A DNA stretch of 6,803 nucleotides from an uncultured Alphaproteobacteria bacterium (GTDB taxonomy: Bacteria > Pseudomonadota > Alphaproteobacteria > Caulobacterales > Hyphomonadaceae). Each line of letters starts with the position of its first letter. Position 1 is the stretch's first letter. The notes below the pieces were generated by a model. It was not told the origin of the DNA, ran no database searches, and was given only the letters and a program-made list of their open reading frames with translations. Below are positions 1 to 5,266 of the stretch, one piece after another. The position numbers were made by a program, and so were the translations under genes. Location: contig CAIKXW010000033.1 of the NCBI GenBank assembly GCA_903831485.1, positions 1 to 6,803 on the forward strand, in the 5' to 3' direction.

Positions 1-265
1 CCATGGCGAATGGCCCGCGCACACGGCGCCCAAGGACCGCGTCGCCTACGACATGCCCACCATCGTGAAATGGCTCGAGGTCTTCACGAAACGCTTCTTC
101 CTCACAAGCCAGTTCAAGCGCTCGGCGGTTCCCAACGGCCCGAAAGTCACGTCAGGCGGGGCCCTGTCGCCCCGCGGCGACTGGCGCATGCCCTCCGATT
201 CCAGCGCCGCGCCATGGCTGGAAGATATCGCCCGCCTCAAGGCGCAGCTGGGCCTCAAGGCCTGA
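1..265 (+). CDS. nadE: NAD+ synthetase (glutamine-hydrolysing), C-terminal end, partial
   Basis: Only the last 87 codons are in the window; the reading frame is open from base 2 and stops with TGA at 263-265. The enzyme amidates nicotinic acid adenine dinucleotide to NAD+ in the cytoplasm, using ATP and ammonia from a glutamine amidotransferase domain. The visible part matches the C-terminal signature of the long glutamine-dependent NadE proteins: an [14 protein letters not shown] segment, then [18 protein letters not shown], then a short final helix with WL. In this family the segment closes the synthetase domain next to the substrate site (family knowledge). The amidotransferase domain and the SGG(x)DS-type ATP motif would lie upstream, outside the window. 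The fragment looks intact, and nothing nearby suggests a specialised role. The assignment rests on a short but characteristic motif. Confidence 0.88.
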   Translation, partial: HGEWPAHTAPKDRVAYDMPTIVKWLEVFTKRFFLTSQFKRSAVPNGPKVTSGGALSPRGDWRMPSDSSAAPWLEDIARLKAQLGLKA

Positions 266-316
266 CAGCCGCAAATCTTGCCTTTTGCCCCGGGGTGATC
301 CATGAGGAGCCCCATT

Positions 317-393
<77 letters not shown>

Positions 394-399
394 GATCTG

Positions 400-1326
400 A
401 TGCTTCATTTCGCCCAATATGCCCGGAACCGTTTGCAGGCTGTGGCCCTTGCCGCCGCCGCGATGGCGCTAGCTGCATGCGGACAGGATGCGGCCGGACG
501 GGAAGCGGGCCCCGCCGCAACGCCGGCCCTCTGGCGCGTCGCGGACGCCGACACCACCGTCTACCTGTTCGGCTCGATCCACATGCTGCCGCCCGGAGCC
601 AGCTGGCGATCTGGAGCAGTCGACCGGGCGCTCGCGGAGGCGCCCGTGGTCTATTTCGAGGCCGACGTGCTGGGCGATCCCGCCGGGATGATGTCGCTAG
701 TCGAGCAGCTTGGGCGCCTGCCCCAATCGCAGACGCTGTCAGCGCAACTGTCGCCTGACCAGTCGCTGGCGCTCGGCGGTGTTGCCGCCCGGCTCGGCCT
801 GTCGCGACCTGCCCTCGACACGATGCAACCCTGGTATGCCGCCGTCGTCATCTCGGACGCCGCCATCCGGGCAGCGGGCTATGGGTCGGAGGCCGGCGTC
901 GACACGCAACTCCGTCAGGACGCGACCGGCGCCGGCAAACAGCTGCGCTTTCTCGAAACCGTGGAACAGCAACTGTCGGCGCTGGCCACCCTGCCGGTGG
1001 ACGTGCAACTCGCCTATCTCGGTCTCACGCTCGATGAGGCCGACAACGTCAAGCAGCTCCTGGCTCGCATGGTCGAGGCCTGGCGGAGCGGCGATGTGGA
1101 CACCCTCGCCCGCGCGCTCATAGCCGAAGACATGGCGCGCCTGCCGGCGCTGGAAGAAGCCCTTCTGACACGCCGCAACGCAAACTGGAGCAACCGGATC
1201 GACGCGCTGCTGGAGGCGGAACCAGGCACGTTCTTCATGACGGTCGGCGCCGCTCATCTGATCGGCGATGGCAGCGTCCAGACGGAACTCGCCGCACACG
1301 GGCACATCGCCGAACGGCTTCAGTGA
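400..1326 (+). CDS. TraB/GumN-family lipoprotein
   Basis: This encodes a 308-residue protein of the TraB/PrgY/GumN family, whose biochemical role is poorly defined (some members are proposed to be metalloprotease-like). The N-terminus has a lipoprotein signal: R9 and R11, then a hydrophobic stretch, then the lipobox L24-A-A-C27. It should therefore be lipidated at Cys27 and anchored on the periplasmic side of a membrane. The mature part begins with the family opening W45-R-V, a V-Y-L-F strand and the G58-S-I-H61 motif. The second signature, G283-A-A-H286-L, sits near the C-terminus. The two GxxH motifs with downstream acidic residues are the proposed active or metal site in this family. The ATG at 400 is chosen because it gives a normal signal peptide; the next in-frame starts fall inside the hydrophobic core. 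No Shine-Dalgarno is possible in the six bases after the tRNA. Family assignment is firm; function is not. Confidence 0.9.
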   Translation: MLHFAQYARNRLQAVALAAAAMALAACGQDAAGREAGPAATPALWRVADADTTVYLFGSIHMLPPGASWRSGAVDRALAEAPVVYFEADVLGDPAGMMSLVEQLGRLPQSQTLSAQLSPDQSLALGGVAARLGLSRPALDTMQPWYAAVVISDAAIRAAGYGSEAGVDTQLRQDATGAGKQLRFLETVEQQLSALATLPVDVQLAYLGLTLDEADNVKQLLARMVEAWRSGDVDTLARALIAEDMARLPALEEALLTRRNANWSNRIDALLEAEPGTFFMTVGAAHLIGDGSVQTELAAHGHIAERLQ

Positions 1327-1501
1327 GCTGATCGCAGGCGCACAGCAATCGTGCCGGTCTCGCACATGGCTCAAGAAAAGCGCCCCGCGCCGGACGTGGC
1401 TTGCCCGCCTTAACCAATAAACCCGTCGCGCAGCACGCGAATTGCCGCACAGCAACGCACCCTGCCGCCGAGCCATCCGGCCCTGTCCTTGCTCACCCTT
1501 A

Positions 1502-1514
1502 CGTCAAACTGACG
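1502..1514. repeat. Short inverted repeat upstream of the acyltransferase gene
   Basis: CGTCA-aac-TGACG is a perfect 5-bp inverted repeat with a 3-bp spacer, ending 16 bases before the ATG at 1531 and just before the ribosome binding site. It could be an operator half-site pair or a small leader hairpin. It is short enough to be chance. The rest of the 204-bp gap between 1326 and 1531 shows no ORF, no clear promoter and no strong terminator. Confidence 0.2.
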
Positions 1515-1518
1515 AGCT

Positions 1519-1522
1519 GGAG
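1519..1522 (+). promoter_or_regulatory. Ribosome binding site for the acyltransferase
   Basis: GGAG lies eight bases before the ATG at 1531. This is good Shine-Dalgarno spacing and supports that start codon. Confidence 0.6.
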
Positions 1523-1530
1523 CGCGGCGC

Positions 1531-2061
1531 ATGCCAATATCGGACAGCGTAAAGCTGGAAGGGAAGGTAACCATCTTCCACCCGACGCTCGTGAACCTGT
1601 ACGGCTGTGACGTCGGCGACGGCTCACGCATCGGCGCTTTCGTCGAGATCCAGAAGGGTGCGGTCATCGGACGCCGCTGCAAGATTTCCTCGCACACCTT
1701 CATCTGCGAGGGCGTGACCATCGAGGACGAGTGCTTCATCGGCCACGGCGTCATGTTTACCAACGATCGCTTCCCGCGCGCCACCAATCCCGATGGTTCC
1801 CCGCAGAGCGACGCTGACTGGAGCATCGAGCTGACGCGCGTGAAACGCCGCGCCTCGATCGGCTCAGGAGCCACCATCGTCTGCGGCGTCACGATCGGTG
1901 AAAGCGCTTTGATTGCAGCGGGCGCCGTAGTCGCACGTGACGTTCCGGATTTCGCGGTCGTCGCGGGCTGCCCGGCGCGGGTGGTCGGCGACGTGCGCAA
2001 GATGTCGGCGGCGAAGACGGCCGCAACCGTCAATAGCTATGCAGAAGAGGCGGTGGGCTGA
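1531..2061 (+). CDS. Sugar N/O-acyltransferase, left-handed beta-helix (hexapeptide) family
   Basis: This is a 176-residue cytosolic acyltransferase of the hexapeptide-repeat fold, most like the WbpD/WlbB/FdtC group. Those enzymes acetylate an amino group on a nucleotide-activated deoxy sugar using acetyl-CoA. Hexapeptide turns ([IV]-G-x-x-x and similar) run from about residue 25 to 75 and again from 105 to 135. The subgroup signature GHGVMFTND (71-79) followed by PRA (82-84) is present. So is the usual loop with T102 before the second helical block. The C-terminal cap reads AGAVVARDVP...GCPARVVG (130-153). Active forms are normally trimers (family knowledge). The start has a GGAG site. The stop overlaps the next ATG as TGATG, implying translational coupling to a gene that is now damaged. 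The likely job is making a modified sugar for surface polysaccharide or protein glycosylation; the exact substrate cannot be read from sequence. Confidence 0.88.
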   Translation: MPISDSVKLEGKVTIFHPTLVNLYGCDVGDGSRIGAFVEIQKGAVIGRRCKISSHTFICEGVTIEDECFIGHGVMFTNDRFPRATNPDGSPQSDADWSIELTRVKRRASIGSGATIVCGVTIGESALIAAGAVVARDVPDFAVVAGCPARVVGDVRKMSAAKTAATVNSYAEEAVG

Positions 2062-2166
2062 TGGCCACAAGCAAGCATTCACCAGTGAAATCTCGCAAGA
2101 GGATTGTTGCTGAAGCGGGCCCTGCGCTCGAGGTGCTGACCGGTCCGCGCGTCCCCGCGGCGCGGC
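2061..2166 (+). pseudogene. Remnant 5' end of a glycosyltransferase gene
   Basis: An ATG at 2061 overlaps the acyltransferase stop (TGATG). It opens a frame starting MATSKHSPVKSRKRIVAEAG that continues plausibly for about 35 codons and then turns Arg/Pro-rich. From there it is only the out-of-frame shadow of the downstream glycosyltransferase domain, and it stops at 2318. The frame of the downstream domain contains TGA codons at 2086 and 2137, so the two parts cannot be read as one protein. This looks like the original coupled start left behind by an internal deletion. It could instead be a short unrelated peptide gene. Confidence 0.5.
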
Positions 2167-3078
2167 GTGGCGCCCGAGCGCAATGTCGTCCTGCCAACAG
2201 TCGTCTCCACGCCGGTCCGCACGCGCACCCGCGCGGAAGCCAAACGCGAATTGGGAATCGCCGAGGATGCGGTCTTCCTTCTCTCCGCCGCGCGGGAGCT
2301 GAAATACAACACCGTTGACGGCGTTACCTTTGCCGCGACCCATGTCGAGCTCCTGAAGAAACACCCCAAAGCGGAGCTTCTGGTCCTTGGCGCTGGCGAG
2401 CGGCCCGACTGGGCGGCGGACAAGGCAGCCGTCAACGGACGCATCCGTTCCCTGCCCCCAACGCCCGACACGCGCGCCTACTTCGAAGCCTGCGATCTCT
2501 ATGTCGACAGCTTCCCCTTCGTGTCCTCGACCTCGATGATGGAGGCCGCCGGGCTAGGCGCGCCGCTGGTCTCGCGCTTCTACGGGCCGGCCGATGCGCG
2601 CATCTTCGCGATCAATCACCCCGGCATCGACAAGCCTACGCTGCATGCCTGCACGGAGACGGCGTATCTCGCCCATCTCGACCGCCTGGTCTCGGACTCC
2701 GACTTCCGCATGGCGAAGGGAGAAGAGGCGCGTCAGTCCGTGCTCGCGCACCATACAGCGATGGGTTGGGCGGGCTTCCTCGAGTCAGCCTACCAGCTCG
2801 CGGAAACAATCGCGCCGGTTGAACCGTCGCGCGTCTTCCCGCCGGAACAGACCGACACCTTTTCGCACGGCGAGCCCGACCAGAGCCTCTACAACGTGTT
2901 CGGCTTTGACGGCGAAGAGCCAACGCGGCTGCGGCGTGGAATTGCGGGCCTCTTGCCTGTCGCCGAGCGATCAGCTGTGTGGATGCGGTTGCTGCGCGAG
3001 CGCGGCTTCTGGGACAGGAAGGACGCAGTCCGCCTGCTGTTCCCGACCTGGCTGCTACGTCGCTTGCAGCAGCGCTAA
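2167..3078 (+). CDS. Glycosyltransferase, C-terminal (GT-B donor-binding) half only; probably truncated
   Basis: The open frame gives 303 residues from a GTG at 2167. Residues 1-10 (APERNVVLP) resemble the linker that joins the two Rossmann domains in GT4-like GT-B enzymes (typical form: G-V-x-P-E-R-x-x-V-x-P). A donor-domain pattern follows: LGI, then a strand and loop with AARELKYNTVDG, then AELLVLGAGE (69-78), then the Y-F-E-A-C-D-L-Y-V-D-S-F-P-F segment (105-118). SSTSMMEAAGLGAPLV (120-135) carries Glu126 at the usual nucleotide-sugar site. Residues 215-303 form a less familiar tail ending in aromatic and Arg-rich helices. The N-terminal acceptor domain of about 160-200 residues is missing. 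Only 106 bp separate this start from the overlapping ATG of the original reading frame, so a simple frameshift cannot restore it. It is probably a decayed gene, unless a separate partner supplies the other half. Confidence 0.7.
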   Translation: MAPERNVVLPTVVSTPVRTRTRAEAKRELGIAEDAVFLLSAARELKYNTVDGVTFAATHVELLKKHPKAELLVLGAGERPDWAADKAAVNGRIRSLPPTPDTRAYFEACDLYVDSFPFVSSTSMMEAAGLGAPLVSRFYGPADARIFAINHPGIDKPTLHACTETAYLAHLDRLVSDSDFRMAKGEEARQSVLAHHTAMGWAGFLESAYQLAETIAPVEPSRVFPPEQTDTFSHGEPDQSLYNVFGFDGEEPTRLRRGIAGLLPVAERSAVWMRLLRERGFWDRKDAVRLLFPTWLLRRLQQR

Positions 3079-5121
3079 TCAGGCCGCCTTTCGCTTGGCG
3101 CGCATGCGGGGCGCATCGGACTTTTCTTCACCCACCCACAGTCGTCCGTCGGCATCCATTGGATGATGATAGTGGCGGCGCGCCAGCTGCGCGCGATAGA
3201 AGCCGTCATAGTCGGTGAGCGCCCCAATCTCACGGACCTCGTGGTCCTGCGCGACGCCGATTTCGAAATAGGCGTCGAGGTTGGCAAGGCGCGGCTGCGG
3301 GAGGTTTCCGCCGATATAGTCGGCGCGCATCTGCCGGTAGAGATCCTCCAGCGAACGCGAGAGCTTGGCGACATCGAAAAGCGTGCAGGTGTCGCGATTG
3401 GCGATGAGACGCTGGCGAACGATTTCCAGCTCGCCCCTGCCCGCGCCGGCGAGGTGAATGGCGCGCGCAACGAAGTCGTCGGGCGTCTCGCAGACGAGGT
3501 CTGGCAGGCCGGCCGAGCGCAGCAGGCTGCCGCAGACGCGGCTGGCAAAGCAGCGGCCGGACCACGTCAGTACGGGTACGGCCATCCACAGCGCGTCCGA
3601 CGCCGTCGTGTGCGCGCCGTAGGGAACAGAATCCAGGAACATGTCTGCCAGCGGATAGCGCGCAAGATGGCGCGCATTCGGCAGCTTCGGCGCAAACACC
3701 AGACGCGTTCCGGCAACGCCGCGCGCCTCGGCCTGCTCGCGCAGGCGTTGGTTGGTTTCCGGAGAATAGTCGAGAAGCCAGAGAACGCTGTTGTCCGTCG
3801 CCTTCATGATCTCCATCCAGCGGTCGAAACTGAAGCGCGTGAACTTGTGGCTGGCGTTGAAGCAGCAGAACACGAAGGCATCGTCCGGCAGGCCGAAATC
3901 GCTGCGGGTCGGAACCGTCTCGTCCACGATCCGCTTGCGGTCGTTCGGCTGATAGCACGGCAGGCGGAGCACTTTCTCCGAATACCAGTCCTCGGCATAG
4001 TCCGGAATCGTCCAGTCGTCGGCGACGATGTAGTGGTGGAAGGACGAGCCCATCGTGCCCGGATAGCCAAGCCAGTTGACCTGGATCGGCGCAGGCCTGC
4101 GCGCGAACACGCCGATGCGGGCGTCCCGCGTGTGGCCATTCACGTCCACGAGGATATCGATTCCGTCTTGCGCAATCTGCGCAGCTGCATCGTCATCCGA
4201 CACGCCGCGTATGTCGCGCCAGTGATCGACATTCGCCTTGATGCGCGCCTGGATCGGATCGTCGGCCTTGATCCCTGTGTAGTAGGCGAACACCTCGAAG
4301 TCCTTCCGGTCGTGCTCCTCGAAGAAATTGACCATCAGATATCCGACAGCGTGGTGGCGCAGGTCGGACGACACATAGCCGATGCGCAGGCGGCGCTCCG
4401 GATCGATCTCCGCCGTGCGACGATCAAAGCGCGTCGTGCGCTCATCGATCGGCGCCATCGTGCGTACATACCTGTCACTGGCCGCCAGCTGGAACAGCGG
4501 ATCATCAGTATAGGCGCAGACCGACAGCGGATGAAGCTTTGACACAAGGCTGCGGCGCGAGAACTTGCCGTCTTCCGCCATCGGCCATTTGCACTGCGAC
4601 AGGCGCGCAGCCACATACTGCTCGGTCACGTCGCGAGCTTCGGGAGCGAGTTCAAGGCACTGGGTGAGCATGCCTTCAGCCGCCGCGAGGGACTGGTTAT
4701 CGGACAACACGCGGCTGATCTGCTTCATCAGCGTGACCTTGTAGCCGACCGCATCGGCGGAAACAGCTGCCATTCGCTCCAGTCCGTCGCGCCATTGATC
4801 GACGGCCTCCTTGGCCATGCCGCGCCGCTCGTAGGAAGATCCAAGATTGATGCAGGCGGGCGCGAAGTCCGGCTTCATCGCCAGCGCAGCCTTCAGCTCC
4901 GCCTCCCCGCCCTGCTCGTCGCCCAGCTGCTGGAGCAAGGTCGAGCAGTTGAAATGGGCGATGAAAAGGAGCGGGTGTTCCTTGTTAAAGGAAATCCAGA
5001 CCTGGTAGAGCTGTCGCGCCTCGTCCGGGGCCAGACGCCCCGCTGTCAGCAGCAAGTCCTCGATCTGCAGGCCGCCAGCCGTGATCTTCTGGATCGCAGC
5101 AAGGAAAGTGGATTGCGACAT
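3079..5121 (-). CDS. TPR-containing O-GlcNAc-transferase-like (GT41) glycosyltransferase
   Basis: This 680-residue protein has TPR-like helices followed by a GT41 (OGT/SPINDLY) catalytic region. GT41 enzymes transfer a sugar from a nucleotide donor to Ser/Thr, or Asn in the HMW1C branch, of proteins in the cytoplasm. TPR-like repeats lie at about 51-84, 85-118 and 128-161. The catalytic part starts with LRIGYVSSDLRHHAVGYL; His257 aligns with the active-site His of human OGT. It continues with GHTRDAR (329-335) and RPAPIQVNWLGYPGT (342-356). FNASHKF follows, with Lys426 at the UDP-phosphate-binding Lys position. The HTT motif is 504-506, with Asp509 after it, then FASRV (525-529). All key motifs are present, so it should be active. 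An extension of about 80 residues ends in a basic tail. There is no signal peptide. The ATG has only a weak upstream purine run. Similar TPR-GT proteins glycosylate flagellin in Caulobacter (FlmG), but no flagellin gene is visible here. Confidence 0.9.
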   Translation of the reverse strand: MSQSTFLAAIQKITAGGLQIEDLLLTAGRLAPDEARQLYQVWISFNKEHPLLFIAHFNCSTLLQQLGDEQGGEAELKAALAMKPDFAPACINLGSSYERRGMAKEAVDQWRDGLERMAAVSADAVGYKVTLMKQISRVLSDNQSLAAAEGMLTQCLELAPEARDVTEQYVAARLSQCKWPMAEDGKFSRRSLVSKLHPLSVCAYTDDPLFQLAASDRYVRTMAPIDERTTRFDRRTAEIDPERRLRIGYVSSDLRHHAVGYLMVNFFEEHDRKDFEVFAYYTGIKADDPIQARIKANVDHWRDIRGVSDDDAAAQIAQDGIDILVDVNGHTRDARIGVFARRPAPIQVNWLGYPGTMGSSFHHYIVADDWTIPDYAEDWYSEKVLRLPCYQPNDRKRIVDETVPTRSDFGLPDDAFVFCCFNASHKFTRFSFDRWMEIMKATDNSVLWLLDYSPETNQRLREQAEARGVAGTRLVFAPKLPNARHLARYPLADMFLDSVPYGAHTTASDALWMAVPVLTWSGRCFASRVCGSLLRSAGLPDLVCETPDDFVARAIHLAGAGRGELEIVRQRLIANRDTCTLFDVAKLSRSLEDLYRQMRADYIGGNLPQPRLANLDAYFEIGVAQDHEVREIGALTDYDGFYRAQLARRHYHHPMDADGRLWVGEEKSDAPRMRAKRKAA

Positions 5122-5200
5122 GGCGAGGCCTGATCAGAAGGCGCACGGGCGCGCCCTGCCGGTCAGGATTGAAGTTCGTTGCTCAATAAATGGTAAATCC

Positions 5201-5232
5201 GCGGGGGCGAGGCGTTTACGCCTCACCCCCGC
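5201..5232 (-). terminator. Hairpin terminator of the repeat-protein gene
   Basis: Two 14-bp arms, 5201-5214 and 5219-5232, enclose a 4-nt loop (TAAA on the minus strand). The stem is very GC-rich. The single non-Watson-Crick position is C/A on the plus strand but G-U on the minus strand, so the stem is fully paired only in minus-strand RNA. It begins 34 bases after the repeat-gene stop at 5267 and is followed by AU-rich sequence (GGATTTACCATTTATT) rather than a pure U tract. It should insulate the GT41 gene from repeat-gene transcription. Confidence 0.75.
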
Positions 5233-5266
5233 AGGGAATTTAGTCGTTGCGGTTCCGTACCTTAGC

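Noticed and set aside
266..316. Promoter or terminator between nadE and the tRNA
   Set aside because: There is a CCCCGGGG palindrome at about 290-297 and some TTGCC-like matches, but no correctly spaced -35/-10 pair and no stem followed by a U run.
739..1476. Minus-strand open frame of 245 codons opposite the TraB/GumN gene
   Set aside because: The plus strand has a lipobox and both family motifs. The minus product has no recognisable features.
3163..4542. Plus-strand open frame of 459 codons
   Set aside because: It lies wholly antisense to the GT41 gene, whose catalytic motifs are intact and clearly the coding strand. The plus product shows no recognisable domain, as expected for a high-GC shadow frame.
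5147..5156. Palindrome GGGCGCGCCC upstream of the GT41 gene
   Set aside because: A 10-bp GC palindrome is expected by chance in such GC-rich sequence, and nothing else marks it as an operator.
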